Origin: Streptomyces sp. ICC1
Lineage (GTDB): Bacteria; Actinomycetota; Actinomycetes; Streptomycetales; Streptomycetaceae
Assembly (NCBI RefSeq): GCF_003287935.1
Contig: NZ_CP030287.1
Span: forward strand, 8,682,058 to 8,746,057
Direction: 5' to 3'
Length of the DNA: 64,000 nucleotides
Shown here: positions 15,324 through 27,706 of the stretch, piece by piece
Numbering within the stretch: position 1 is the stretch's first letter
How the letters are laid out: every line of letters starts with the position of its first letter
Made by a program: the position numbers and the translations under genes
Notes under the pieces: generated by a model
What the model was told of the DNA's origin: nothing
Databases searched by the model: none
The model's input: the letters and a program-made list of their open reading frames with translations, nothing else

Positions 15324-17606
15324 ATGAGCGAGGCCGTGTCCAGACGCCGGGCCCTGGGCCTCCTCGGAGCGGTGGGCGCCGGCTGCGCGGCCGCCTGCGT
15401 ACCCGCGCCGCCGCCCGGCACGCAGCCCCGCAAGGCGCCCGCCCCCGCCCCCGCCGCGGCGACCCGGGCCGACGTCGGCGCGCGCGTCGACGCCCTGCTG
15501 GAACGGCTCACCCTGGAGGAGAAGACCGTCCTGCTGCACGGGGCGCCGGACCCGGCCCCGCTCGGCCAGGCCGGCTACGTGCCCGGCATCCCGCGCCTGG
15601 GCATCCCCGCGCTCCGCCTCGCCGACGGGCCCGCCGGGGTCCGCGTCGCCAAGCCCGCCACCGCGCTCCCCGCGCCCGTCCTGCTCGCCTCCGCCTTCGA
15701 CCCGGCGCTGGCCCGCGAGTACGGCCGGGTCATCGGCCGCGAGGGCCGCGCGCTCGGCCAGGACGTCCTGCTCTCGCCGATGGTCAACCTCATCCGCACC
15801 CCGTACGCCGGGCGGAACTTCGAGACCTTCTCCGAGGACCCGAAACTGACGGCGGACCTGGTCGCCGAGGTGGTCCGCGGCATCCAGGACGAGGGCCTCA
15901 TCGCCACCGTCAAGCACTTCGCGCTCAACAACCAGGAGAAGGGCCGCGACACCGTCGACGTGATCGCCGCCGAACAGACCCTCCACGAGACGGAGCTACG
16001 GGGCTTCGAGGCCGCGGTGGCCGCCGGCGCGGGCGCCGTGATGGGCGCCTACAACAAGGTCAACGGCGTCTACGCCTGCGAGAACAAGCCGCTGCTGGAC
16101 GAGCTGCTGCGCGGCCGCTGGGGGTTCGACGGCTGGGTGATGTCCGACTGGGACGCCGCCCACAGCACCGTCGCCTCGATCGGCGCCGGACTCGACATGG
16201 AGATGCCCGGAGGCACCCACTACGGCGCCCCGCTGCGCGAGGCGGTGCGCGGCGGCTCCGTCCACGAGAGCGCCGTGGACCTCGCGGTCCGCCGGATCCT
16301 GGTCACGATGGACCGCTTCGGACTGCTCGCGGAGCGGCCCGCCGCCCGGCCCGCCCGGGACCCCGCCGCCGGGGCCGCGACCGCCCGCCGGGTCGCCGTC
16401 GCCGGCGCGGTCCTGCTGCGCAACGAGCGCGCCACGCTGCCGTTGACGGGAGCCGCGGCCCGCTCGGTCGCCGTCATCGGCCCCACCGGGCGGACCCCCT
16501 TCGTCAGTGGCGGCGGCAGCGCCCACGTGGTCCCGGACGCGGCCGCCACCCCCCTCGCCGCGATCCGGCGGCGGGCCGGGGCCGTCTCCACCGTCTCCTA
16601 CGCGCTCGGCGAGGACCTGTACGGGCGCCCGCTCCCCGGGAACCTGCTGAGCCCCGCCGCCGCCCTCGACGACCGGGCGGTGGACGCCGGGCGCACCTGG
16701 ACCCACGAGGGAACCTTCCGGCTCGCGGCCGACGACGAGTGGACCCTGCTCGTCCACTACACCGGGAAGCGGCCGGCCGTCCGGCTCGACGGGGAGGAGC
16801 TGTTCCCCGTGCGGCAGGGCGTGGCCGAGCACTTCGCGGGCGGGCTGCTCGGGTCCGCGCCCGACGGGCTCACGGTGCGCCGGCGCACGCTCGCGCTCAA
16901 GGCGGGCGAGCACCGGCTCGCCGTCACCGCCGAGGGCGGCCCGAGGGGGCAGCGGCTGCGGCTGCGGCACACCACGAGGGCGACCCGGGCCGCCGACCTC
17001 GCCGAGGCGGTGAAAGCCGCCAAGGAGGCCCGCAGCGTGGTCCTGTTCGCCTACGAGGACGCCACCGAGGGCAGCGACCGCACCTCGCTGGGTCTCCCGG
17101 GCGGCCAGGCCGCGCTGATCGAGGCGGTCGCCGCCGCCAACCCGCGCACCACGGTGGTGCTCAACACCTCCTCCAGCACGACGATGCCGTGGCTGCGCCG
17201 CACCGGAGCGGTCCTGCAGATGTACTACCCGGGCCAGGAGGGCGCGGACGCCACCGCCGACCTGCTCTTCGGCGACGTGGACCCGGGCGGCCGCCTCACC
17301 CAGACCTTCCCGGCCGACGAGCGCGCGACCCCGGTCGGCGCGGACCCGGTGCGCTACCCGGGCGTGGGCGGGCGCCAGGAGTACGCCGAGGGCGTCCACG
17401 TCGGCCACCGCTGGTACGACGCGCAGCGGGTGGCGCCGCTGTTCCCCTTCGGGCACGGGCTCTCGTACACGACGTGGCAGTACGAGAAGCTCGTGGTGCG
17501 CCCGGGCGGCCCCCGCGACGGGAGCGGTGGGGGCGGTGGGAGCGGTCACCCTTCTTCGGACCCGGATTCTCGCGCGCTCCTGACCCCACCCACGCGCGCT
17601 ACGTGA
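15324..17606 (+). CDS. GH3 beta-glucosidase, Tat lipoprotein, C-terminus chimeric
   Basis: A family 3 glycoside hydrolase. The N-terminus has a Tat motif (SRRRALGLLGA) and a possible lipobox (GAGC). The catalytic barrel shows LRLADGPAGVR, KHFALNNQE and the nucleophile Asp in VMSDWDAAHS. The second domain begins AAGAATARRVAVAGAVLLRN, and a PA14-like insertion spans roughly residues 430-580 (WTHEGTFRLAADDEWTLLVH). The conserved FPFGHGLSYTTW is present, but the fibronectin-like terminal domain is absent: after about 17,525 the frame changes character (GGGGGSGHPSSD) and runs into unrelated DNA. The ATG at 15,324 has an agggag ribosome binding site. Confidence 0.88.
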   Translation: MSEAVSRRRALGLLGAVGAGCAAACVPAPPPGTQPRKAPAPAPAAATRADVGARVDALLERLTLEEKTVLLHGAPDPAPLGQAGYVPGIPRLGIPALRLADGPAGVRVAKPATALPAPVLLASAFDPALAREYGRVIGREGRALGQDVLLSPMVNLIRTPYAGRNFETFSEDPKLTADLVAEVVRGIQDEGLIATVKHFALNNQEKGRDTVDVIAAEQTLHETELRGFEAAVAAGAGAVMGAYNKVNGVYACENKPLLDELLRGRWGFDGWVMSDWDAAHSTVASIGAGLDMEMPGGTHYGAPLREAVRGGSVHESAVDLAVRRILVTMDRFGLLAERPAARPARDPAAGAATARRVAVAGAVLLRNERATLPLTGAAARSVAVIGPTGRTPFVSGGGSAHVVPDAAATPLAAIRRRAGAVSTVSYALGEDLYGRPLPGNLLSPAAALDDRAVDAGRTWTHEGTFRLAADDEWTLLVHYTGKRPAVRLDGEELFPVRQGVAEHFAGGLLGSAPDGLTVRRRTLALKAGEHRLAVTAEGGPRGQRLRLRHTTRATRAADLAEAVKAAKEARSVVLFAYEDATEGSDRTSLGLPGGQAALIEAVAAANPRTTVVLNTSSSTTMPWLRRTGAVLQMYYPGQEGADATADLLFGDVDPGGRLTQTFPADERATPVGADPVRYPGVGGRQEYAEGVHVGHRWYDAQRVAPLFPFGHGLSYTTWQYEKLVVRPGGPRDGSGGGGGSGHPSSDPDSRALLTPPTRAT

Positions 17607-17772
17607 CGAGAATGCTGGCCAGACCTGCGGCCCGCAGAGCCCAGGATGTCATCGATCTTCGCTGATCCGACATCAAGAAGACCCTGCCCGAACAGGCACA
17701 GTGACCCCTCCCAGGGGTGACCCACCCTGCCGGTCAGTAAGTCCTCTGACAGGTATCTGTAGTAGTCGCCAG
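17546..17772 (-). pseudogene. DUF2716-like protein, C-terminal fragment
   Basis: The minus strand reads SPYPAGDYYRYLSEDLLTG then GHPWEGSLCLFGQGLLDVG, the end of DUF2716-family proteins as I recall them. No start or N-terminal part is present. Both sides join unrelated genes (GH3 on the left, the dehydrogenase stop on the right), so this is a block of about 230 bp inserted by assembly. Confidence 0.55.
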
Positions 17773-17784
17773 CGGGATACGGGC

Positions 17785-18535
17785 TCAGGGGCGCAGGATC
17801 AGCCGGATCGGGTCGCCGCCCTTGGTGTAGAGGCGCGCGACGGCCTTCGCGGCGTCGGCGAGGGGCAGCACGTCGGTGATCGAGCGCGAGAAGTCCAGTC
17901 GGCCGCCTTCGGCCAGGCCGATCAGCTGCGGGACGGCGTTCTCCTCGGAGCCGTAGTGGCCGAGGATCTGGTGCTGGTGATAGCTGAACAGCGTGCCGTT
18001 GGTGACGGTCAGGGGTTTGTCGGTCAGTCCGACCAGGACCAGCCGTCCCCTGGGTGCGAGGACGCTCAGGGCTTGTTCGCGGACGGCGGCGACGCCAGCG
18101 AAGTCGAACCCGACCTCCAGGGCCCGGCCCCCAGTGGCGGCCAGGACCCGCTCGCGCAGCCGGGGGTCGGCCGGGTCCAGCGCCAGGTCCGCGCCGAAGT
18201 CCAGGGCTCGCCGGCGGGCGGCCGGGACGGGGTCGACGGCGATGACCGGGTAGGCGCCCACGGCGCGCAGCAGCTGGACGGCGTGGACTCCGCGCCCACC
18301 GATGCCCCAGACGCCTATGGCCTGGGCGGGGCGGACGTCCGCGGTGGTAGTGACGGCTCCCCAGGGGGTGGAGACCGCGTCCGGGATGATCGCGCCCTGC
18401 TCGAACGGTATCGAGTCGGGCAGCACGAAGAGGGTCTCCACGGCGGCCAGTGCGTACTCGGCCCAACCGCCGTCGTAGTCGACCCCGCGGGTCAGGAGGA
18501 CGCCGTCGCGGACCTCGCCCGCCTGCAAGAACTGG
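17785..18535 (-). pseudogene. Zinc-binding alcohol dehydrogenase, N-terminus missing
   Basis: About 250 residues of a medium-chain dehydrogenase/reductase. The Rossmann fold GVWGIGGRGVHAVQLLRAVG, the DPVPAARRRALDFGAD cofactor region and the C-terminus (LADAAKAVARLYTKGGDPIR) are intact. The N-terminal catalytic domain with the zinc ligands is missing; the remaining part starts at LQAGEVRDGVLLTRGVDYDG. At about 18,530 the sequence switches to a plus-strand TetR tail. Confidence 0.85.
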
Positions 18536-18675
18536 CTCCCGGCACCGACCCGCACCTGCTGGTGGAGGCCATCACCGGCCCCTTGCTCGCACGGGTACTC
18601 CTCACCGGCGAACCGGTGGAGGAGACCTTGGCCCCGCGTCTGGTCGCCCTGGTCCTGGACGGGGCCCGCGCCTGA
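18523..18675 (+). pseudogene. TetR-family regulator, C-terminal fragment
   Basis: Only the last 50 codons: LQELAPGTDPHLLVEAITGP, LLARVLLTGEPVEETLAPRL, then VALVLDGARA and a stop. This is the ligand-binding end of a TetR protein. There is no HTH. It abuts the truncated dehydrogenase in opposite orientation. Confidence 0.65.
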
Positions 18676-18799
18676 CCCATGGCCCCGTACGTGGTAGGAG
18701 GCCGGCACTCCACGCGGACTCCGCTCGCCGGCGTACCGGGTCGGCCCGTTCGTCCAGGACGTGGGGCTGCTCATGCCTCCGCGAGTGGTCGTGAGAGGC

Positions 18800-18937
18800 T
18801 CAGCCCGTGGTACCCGAGTCCAGCGGGAGGGTGAGAGTGGCCTGGGCGCCCCTCTCGAGCGGGTTGGTGAAGCTGAGCCGGGCGTGCCCCGCGGCGATGG
18901 TGAGGCCGAGTCCACTGCCTTCGCCTCGTGCGGGGGT
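18800..18937 (-). pseudogene. Histidine kinase, last ~45 residues
   Basis: The minus-strand frame ARGEGSGLGLTIAAGHARLS, FTNPLERGAQATLTLPLDSG, TTG, stop is the G2 box and terminal strand of a HATPase domain. Nothing upstream of the G2 box remains. About 25 bases downstream an ATG at 18,774 opens a short unrecognised frame (SSPTSWTNGPTRYAGERSPR) that is lost in the next join. Confidence 0.7.
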
Positions 18938-18949
18938 GGCGGTGCGGAG

Positions 18950-19233
18950 CGCTCGATGTGCTCGGGCTCCAGGCTGCGCCCCTCGTTCAGGACGATGGTG
19001 CTCTGGACGGGGTGGTTCGTACGGAACCGCACGGTCGCGGAGACGAGAGCCTCCAGACGTTCCGCCGGGTCATCCCCGACCTCCGCCAAGGCTGCGCCAC
19101 ACGCATCGAAGTAGGCGTCCAGCCCCTCGTCGAGGATGGCGACGAGCAGCTCCTGCTTGCCCTTGTAGTAGGAGTACAGGGCCGAGAGGCTGACCCCGGC
19201 CCGCTGGGCAATGTCACGGATCCGCGGGTCCGC
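18950..19233 (-). pseudogene. TetR-family regulator, N-terminal HTH fragment
   Basis: About 92 residues: the HTH RIRDIAQRAGVSLSALYSYY, then KGKQELLVAILDEGLDAYFD and the first helices of the ligand domain (EGRSLEPEHIERS). The initiator Met region and C-terminal domain are missing. It joins a kinase tail at about 18,940 and a new block at about 19,230. It belongs to a different subfamily from the TetR tail at 18,523. Confidence 0.7.
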
Positions 19234-19343
19234 TTAGCCGATCGGGTGACGTACGGGCGCGGCCGAACACCCGCCACGGCGGGCCTGGCTAGCGTGGACG
19301 AGCACCTCCCCTTCCCGTCCCCGAGCCCCCGCGGAGCAGGTCC

Positions 19344-19898
19344 ATGACCACCACCCCCCTCACCTCCCTGACCGGGAACTACACCATCGACCCGGCGCAC
19401 ACCCAGATCGGGTTCGTGGCCCGGCACGCCATGGTCACCAAGGTCCGCGGCGCGTTCAACGAGTTCGAAGGCACCGGGTACTTCGACGGCGAGGACCCCG
19501 CCAAGTCCACCGTGTCCGTCACCATCAAGGCCGCGAGCATCGACACCCGCAACGAGCAGCGCGACGGCCACCTGCGCACCAACGACTTCCTCGACGCACC
19601 GAACTACCCCGACATCACCTTCGCCTCCACCGGCGTGCAGCAGCTCGACGGCAGCAACTTCCGGCTGACCGGCGACCTCACCATCAAGGACGCCACCCGG
19701 CCGCTCAGCATTGACTTCGAGTTCCAGGGCAGCGCCACGGACCCGTACGGGAACCTGCGCGTCGGGTTCGAAGGCTCGGCGCCCATCAGCCGCAAGGAGT
19801 ACGGCATCACCTGGAACGCCGCGCTGGAGGGCGGCGGCGTCCTGGTGGGCGACAAAGTGGTGCTGGAGTTCGAGGTCTCCGCGATCCGGCAGCCCTGA
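19344..19898 (+). CDS. YceI-family protein
   Basis: A complete 184-aa YceI-like lipocalin fold: GNYTIDPAHTQIGFVARHAM, TKVRGAFNEFEGTGYFDGED, RDGHLRTNDFLDAPNYPDIT and SRKEYGITWNAALEGGGVLV. Family members bind long isoprenoids. No signal peptide is present, so it is probably cytoplasmic. The upstream 110 bases contain a plausible promoter (ggctagcgt) but begin at a join. Confidence 0.9.
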   Translation: MTTTPLTSLTGNYTIDPAHTQIGFVARHAMVTKVRGAFNEFEGTGYFDGEDPAKSTVSVTIKAASIDTRNEQRDGHLRTNDFLDAPNYPDITFASTGVQQLDGSNFRLTGDLTIKDATRPLSIDFEFQGSATDPYGNLRVGFEGSAPISRKEYGITWNAALEGGGVLVGDKVVLEFEVSAIRQP

Positions 19899-20043
19899 CC
19901 AGGTCTCTTGTTCACAGCAAGCGACGGGCCTCCCATCATGAACCTGTCTGATGCTGGGCTGTTCATGCAGGTGGACACCCGGGAGAATCCCGACCGGACG
20001 CAACCGGGACCCGCCCGTCCGCCGCTGACGAGGAGGCTGCCCC

Positions 20044-20490
20044 GTGGACACCGATGAACGCCGCCGCGTGATCCTCGCGATGACCCGCGGCAGCGGCTCC
20101 GTCGAAGTCCCCTCGCTCTCCGTGGAGTTGAACGTCTCATTGGAAACCGTAAGGCGTGACTTACGGGCGCTCGAGGAGCACGGCCTGATACGCCGCACCC
20201 ATGGCGGGGCCCATCCTGTGGAGAGCGCCGGGTGCGAGACGACGCTGGCCCAGCGCTCCACGCGCCATCTGCCGCAGAAGACCCGGATCGCGGCGGCCGC
20301 GGCGGGGCTCCTGGGTGAGGCGGAGACCGTGTTCATCGACGGGGGCTTCACTCCCCAGCTGATCGCGGAGGCACTGCCCTGCGACCGCCCGATGACGGTG
20401 GTGACCGCCTCCCTGTCCACCGCGGGCGCGCAGGCCGGGCGGCCGCACATCCACACGCTGCTCCTGGGCGGCCGTGTGCCGACCGGGTGA
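20044..20490 (+). pseudogene. DeoR-family repressor, C-terminal half missing
   Basis: A GTG start opens a DeoR-type HTH (RRVILAMTRGSGSVEVPSLS, then NVSLETVRRDLRALEEHGLI) and the sugar-phosphate-binding domain (FIDGGFTPQLIAEALP). The frame ends at residue 148 with LLLGGRVPTG, where family members (about 250 aa) continue. The text after 20,484 is unrelated, so the gene is truncated by a join. Confidence 0.8.
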
Positions 20491-20764
20491 ACGACACCAC
20501 GGGTCGGTACACCTAGACCGTCCTGCGATCCGCAGGAACTCCGCGGCCGGCAAGAGCGACCACGGCAGCCCGTGGTCACCGACGACATGCTGCACCCCGG
20601 GCTCCGCCACCGGGCGAACGGCGAGCGTGGACGCCCACACCAGAGCATGTGGCGTAGCGCTCCCGGGCGGCCAAGGATCGCAATGGCTACGTCTGGCACG
20701 CCCGCCCCGTCCCGGCGCCCCGCGCCCCGCGTGTTCCACAGGGTCGGTCCGAGGCAGGTGAAAC
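20484..20764. other. Unassigned stretch between truncated genes
   Basis: About 280 bases in which no frame on either strand shows a product I recognise. It lies between the cut DeoR gene and the GlmS piece and probably holds one or two further short blocks. Confidence 0.5.
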
Positions 20765-20930
20765 GGGCGGGCATCGGGTCCCCGACCAGCTCCGTCTCCA
20801 GATTGCCCAGCTTGCCGGCCTTCTTGACCGAGGCGAGCTCCCCGTCTGCGAGCACGGCGACACCCGCCGAGTCGTAGCCGCGGTACTCCAGCCGCTTGAG
20901 TCCGGCAATGACCACATCGAGCGCCGACTG
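20765..20930 (-). pseudogene. Glucosamine-6-P synthase (GlmS), short internal fragment
   Basis: About 55 residues of the glutaminase domain: SALDVVIAGLKRLEYRGYDS, AGVAVLADGELASVKKAGK, LGNLETELVGDPMPARF. The catalytic N-terminal Cys (MCGIVGY) is missing. Beyond 20,760 the reading degrades into LGPTLWNTRGA, which looks like a miscalled version of the family's LGHTRWATHGA. Both ends are joins. Confidence 0.7.
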
Positions 20931-20938
20931 CGCAGGTA

Positions 20939-21060
20939 AGGCGGAGCGGGAGGGGGCGGAGCAGAACGGGACGGGGCGGAGCGGGAGGAGGCGGAGCGGG
21001 AGGAGGCGGAGCGGGAGGAGGCGGAGCGCGCCGTGGCGGCGCGCCCCGCCCCCGGAGGGG
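20939..21060. repeat. Tandem 15-base GC repeats
   Basis: Three to four near-perfect copies of cggagcgggaggagg precede the surE stop on the other strand. Likely compressed or expanded in assembly. Confidence 0.7.
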
Positions 21061-21086
21061 CGTCGCGTGAGGGACGGCCCGACGGC

Positions 21087-22013
21087 CTACGGGCGCAGGC
21101 CCGCGAGCAGGGCGGCGGTGACGGCGAAGTCGACCGGTCCGGTGTTCCAGTCGGCGTTCATCGGGCTGACCGCGATCTTCCCGGCGCTCACGGCTTCCAC
21201 GTCGCTGCCCCGGGCCGGGGTCCGCAGGTCCACCTTCACGCCGACCTTCCAGGTGCCGTCGCCGGCATCGGTGAAGTCGGCCTTCAGCAGCGCCTGCGCG
21301 TCCTGGAAGGTGGTCGCCACCCCGGCCGGGGTGCCCTTGCCGTCGGCGCCGATGACGGGGTGGTTGACGTTGAGGCCGACACCCATGGGCAGCAGGGGGC
21401 CGGAGCGGGCCCGCGAGCGCAGCCGGTCGATCAGCTTGACGGCGAAGTCGAGCGTCGGCCCCATCGCGTTGACGGTGGTCACGGGATCGGGAGCCGCGAC
21501 ACCGCCGGTGCTCAGCGCGATGGCGGGGATCCCGGCGTCCAGTGCGGCGACGGCGCCGCCGACCGTGCCGGAGTGGGAGGCGAGGGCGGCGACGTTCGGG
21601 CCGAAGTTGGTGCCCGACACGACGAGATCGGGCGCGTTCCCCTCGAACACCTCGGAGAGTCCGAAGCCCACCGAGTCGCCGGGGGATCCGTCGACGGCCC
21701 ACACCTTCGGCTCGGGGTGGCGCACGGCGATGGACGGGGCGTTCGAGGTCTTCGTGCCCGCGCCGCTCTGGTTGGTGAGCGGGGCGACGATGGTGACGTC
21801 GTGCCCGGCGGCGGTGAGCCGCTCGAAGGCCAGGCGGATGCCGGGCGCGTTGTAGCCGTCGTCGTTGGTGAGCAGGATCCGCAGCTGGCGCGCGGGTACG
21901 GGGGCGGGCACCGGGCCGGCCTGCGGCACGGCCGCGGCGGCGGGCACCGTACCGGCGAGGGCGGGGGCGCACAGCAGCAGGGCGGCCAACGGCAGAACTC
22001 GCTTGCGTTGCAC
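21087..22013 (-). CDS. Secreted SurE-family 5'(3')-nucleotidase
   Basis: A 308-aa SurE homologue with an N-terminal signal peptide (VLPLAALLLCAPALAGTVPA), so exported, unlike E. coli SurE. The metal site is intact (ILLTNDDGYNAPGI), as is APLTNQSGAGTKTSN; LVVSGTNFGPNV and the PMNADWNTGPVD terminus are also present. Family enzymes dephosphorylate nucleoside monophosphates and 3'-phosphates. A GTG start was chosen because it opens the signal peptide. Confidence 0.88.
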   Translation of the reverse strand: MQRKRVLPLAALLLCAPALAGTVPAAAAVPQAGPVPAPVPARQLRILLTNDDGYNAPGIRLAFERLTAAGHDVTIVAPLTNQSGAGTKTSNAPSIAVRHPEPKVWAVDGSPGDSVGFGLSEVFEGNAPDLVVSGTNFGPNVAALASHSGTVGGAVAALDAGIPAIALSTGGVAAPDPVTTVNAMGPTLDFAVKLIDRLRSRARSGPLLPMGVGLNVNHPVIGADGKGTPAGVATTFQDAQALLKADFTDAGDGTWKVGVKVDLRTPARGSDVEAVSAGKIAVSPMNADWNTGPVDFAVTAALLAGLRP

Positions 22014-22176
22014 GGAACGCTCCTTGGGAGAGGGGATGGAGTCGGAAAGGAGTGAGGGCCGGGAAGGGGTGGGGACCGGCGGGCGCGCGACCCTCGGCGC
22101 GAGCCCGCCGGAGCGCGGACCGGGCCGCCGCCCAGGGGCAGGAAAGACGGCCCGGAGACTTTGGGGCGCCAGCGGA

Positions 22177-23430
22177 TCAGCGCACGCTGCGGATCGGGAG
22201 GATCGCCAGCGCGCCGATCAGCGAGAGGGCGCCGCCGACCAGGAACAGCGGGGTGTATCCGCCCAGGGTCGTGACGACCGCGGAGGCCACGAACGGGGCG
22301 ATGATCTGCGGCCCGGCGTTCGCGATGTTCAGGACGCCCATGTCGCGGGCGGCGTCCTCGGCCCGGGGCAGCACCAGGGTGACGAGCGCGGTGTCGACGG
22401 CCATGAAGCATCCGAAGGCGAGGCCGTTGAGCGCGCTGAAGACGATCATGCCCGTCCACGTCGGGCTGATGACGGGGACCACCATGACCAGCCCGGCGAG
22501 GGCCGCGGAGACGCCGACGAACACCTTGCGGCGGTTCCAGCGGTCGGACAGCAGTCCGCCGACCACCGTGGAGACGGCCATCGCGACCATCGAGACGGGG
22601 GTGAGCACGGCCATCGCGGCGGGCGGGGTCAGCCCGTCGGGGAGGCTGATGTGGTCGCCCAGGATGTAGAGCTGGTAGCCGACGACCGAGAAGTAGCCGA
22701 GGACCATCAGGGCCCGCCCGATGAAGGCCCACCGGAAGTCGTGGTTGGCGAGCGCCGAGAGGAAGGCCTTGAGCTGGGCCCCCTTGGGGGCGGCGGGCGC
22801 GTCCGCGGCGACCTCGGGGCGCGGTACGTCCCGGCAGAAGGTGGTGAGCAGCAGCGCGGCCCCGGCGATGACCCCGCCGAAGATGAGGTAGCCGGTGCGC
22901 AGGTGGTCCGCGGTCTGGGAGGCGATCAGCACGCCGACCGTGCCGCCGATGGGCAGGCCCAGTCCGACCAGTGCGGACGCGGTGCCGCGCCGGGCGGCGG
23001 GGACGCGGTCGGGCACGATCGCGGTGACGGCGGCCTGGTAGACGTTCATGGTCGCCTGGACCAGGCACCAGCCGATCCCGACGAGCAGCGCGGTGCTGAC
23101 GCTGCCGACGAGGGCGAGGCCGGCGAGCGAGGCGAGGGCGCCCCCCAGCACCCAGGGGTTGCGCCGGCCGCTGCGGTCGGAGAGGGCGCCGGCGATCGGG
23201 TTGAAGGCGGTCGCGAAGATCGCGCTGATGCCGCCGATCAGGCCCAGGACGGCGACCTTGTCATCGCCGGCGATGGCCTCGATCTGGGTGGGCAGCAGGA
23301 CGGAGCCGACACCCATGTAGACGGCCATCATCGCGGAGTTCGCGACCAGCAGGAGGAGCAGGAGCCCGCGTCCGCGGGAAGGTTCGGGATCCGCCGGAAC
23401 GGGCGGGTCGATGATCTCGTTCGTGGCCAT
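22177..23430 (-). CDS. MFS transporter
   Basis: A 417-aa major facilitator with about 12 helices. The loop motif ALSDRSGRRNPWVLGG and its second-half echo LLSDRWNRRKVFVG identify the family, which is close to the oligosaccharide/sugar MFS group. The ATG at 23,430 follows a long GT/GC-rich leader. It is on the same strand as the secreted SurE, about 165 bases upstream of it, so they may be co-transcribed. Substrate unknown. Confidence 0.87.
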   Translation of the reverse strand: MATNEIIDPPVPADPEPSRGRGLLLLLLVANSAMMAVYMGVGSVLLPTQIEAIAGDDKVAVLGLIGGISAIFATAFNPIAGALSDRSGRRNPWVLGGALASLAGLALVGSVSTALLVGIGWCLVQATMNVYQAAVTAIVPDRVPAARRGTASALVGLGLPIGGTVGVLIASQTADHLRTGYLIFGGVIAGAALLLTTFCRDVPRPEVAADAPAAPKGAQLKAFLSALANHDFRWAFIGRALMVLGYFSVVGYQLYILGDHISLPDGLTPPAAMAVLTPVSMVAMAVSTVVGGLLSDRWNRRKVFVGVSAALAGLVMVVPVISPTWTGMIVFSALNGLAFGCFMAVDTALVTLVLPRAEDAARDMGVLNIANAGPQIIAPFVASAVVTTLGGYTPLFLVGGALSLIGALAILPIRSVR

Positions 23431-23569
23431 GACGACTCCTCGGGGGACGGGGCGGGGAGGTGGCGTGGGGGGACCGCCGGAATGCGGTGCGCGGGGAGGA
23501 CGGAGACGCCGGGGGTGCTGTCGCGCACGGGGGCGTCGCCGGGGAGGGCCGTGCCGAGCGCGGTGCGGC

Positions 23570-23770
23570 TGACGCGGTGCGGGTGCTGGGCGCGGTGCGT
23601 GCGGTGCCTGCGGTCGGAAGCGGGTGCGGTGCGGGTGCGGGTGCAGTGCGGGTGCGGTGCGGTGGTGGCGCAATGCGGATGCGCTGCGATGCGGTGCGGG
23701 TGCAGTGCCGGTGCGGTGCGGTGGTGTTGCGGTGCGGAGGCAATGCGGGTGCGGTGCGGTGCGGTTTACG
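23570..23770. repeat. Degenerate GGTGC-rich repeats
   Basis: About 200 bases of gcggtgcgggt-type units between the MFS start and a joined block. It contains no credible gene. Low-complexity tracts like this often mark collapsed or error-prone assembly. Confidence 0.7.
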
Positions 23771-23990
23771 CGATGTTGTTACACGTGTCACTTGCAGTGC
23801 TTGGACACTGTGTAGCACTCGATCCCGGCTCTAGCCAAGGGTTGACGCGGGTCTCCGTACAGATCGTGACCCACGGACGAAGGCCAGGTGGATCACGTGT
23901 AACCAACTGGATGGGGCCACGGGCCGGGTCCGAGCCGTCCGAAAAGGCTCTTGCACTTGTGGCGGTGGTCACGCTTCCGCAATACTCCGT
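23771..23990. other. Intergenic block with a palindrome
   Basis: Lower GC than its surroundings; contains gttacacgtgtcac (about 23,777-23,790), a near-perfect palindrome suitable for a LacI-type operator upstream of the minus-strand MFS gene, and a ttgacg hexamer at about 23,842. No coding frame is supported. Confidence 0.4.
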
Positions 23991-24311
23991 GCCGCACCGC
24001 GACGGCCCCGCCGCCGCGCTGTACGCCTACGGCGTCAAGGGCAAGGGCGTCTGCGGTCCGACGACGGCCGCCGACGGCAAGCCCGACGTCCAGGCCGGTT
24101 CGATGGACATCGCCAAGGTCGAGATCCTCGGCAACGTCTACGACGAGTTCAACGTCGAGAAGTACGCCGCGCTCCAGCCCGACCGGCTGGTCACCAACAC
24201 CTGGGACGGCACGTACTGGTACGTGCCGGAGGCCTCCAAGGACAAGATCTTCAAGCTCGCCCCGGCCGCCGCGGTCAGCGTGGGCCGCGACGTCTCGATG
24301 GACAAGGCCTT
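23990..24311 (+). pseudogene. Siderophore ABC binding protein, internal fragment
   Basis: About 105 codons: AALYAYGVKGKGVCGPTTAA, DGKPDVQAGSMDIAKVEILG, ALQPDRLVTNTWDGTYWYVP, ASKDKIFKLAPAAAVSVGRD. This is the FepB/FecB-like lobe of an iron-siderophore lipoprotein. Signal peptide and C-terminus are missing. The frame is fused at 24,311 to the spacer after a 23S rRNA gene. Confidence 0.78.
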
Positions 24312-24339
24312 CAGAACTAACACAGTGGACGCGAGCAAC

Positions 24340-27456
<3,117 letters not shown>

Positions 27457-27650
27457 CTTGGCCTACAGATGCTCGCGTCCACTGTGTAGTTCTCAAGCAA
27501 CGACCAGTCACCCATCACCCTGACCCTGAGGTCAAGTTCACTGGGGCCGGCATCACAGAAGGCATGACCTTACGGCCGTACCCTCAGATACCCAACAACG
27601 TGCCAAGCACGATCCCCGGTGGGCGTGGGTTACGACTCGGGGCGGCGGAG
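27457..27650 (-). other. 16S-23S intergenic spacer, truncated
   Basis: The region immediately 5' of the 23S gene carries Streptomyces-type spacer elements (reverse complement of gatgccggccccagtgaac and of ttgcttgagaactacac). It fades into unrelated DNA around 27,610-27,660. No tRNA is encoded in it. Confidence 0.75.
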
Positions 27651-27706
27651 GCCTATTCGCGCGCAGGGGGATCCGAAAAGGTGAACATTGCTCTACTCTC
27701 ACGCGC

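Noticed and set aside
15209..17665. An 818-aa Arg/Pro-rich frame on the plus strand overlapping the GH3 gene
   Set aside because: Typical shifted-frame shadow of a high-GC gene; the GH3 frame has all family motifs.
20044..20490. DeoR gene as a natural short repressor
   Set aside because: The frame ends in the middle of the conserved sugar-binding motif and unrelated DNA follows.
23570..23770. GGTGC repeats as a coding Cys/Gly-rich protein
   Set aside because: The reading has no start context, and every frame gives similar low-complexity output.
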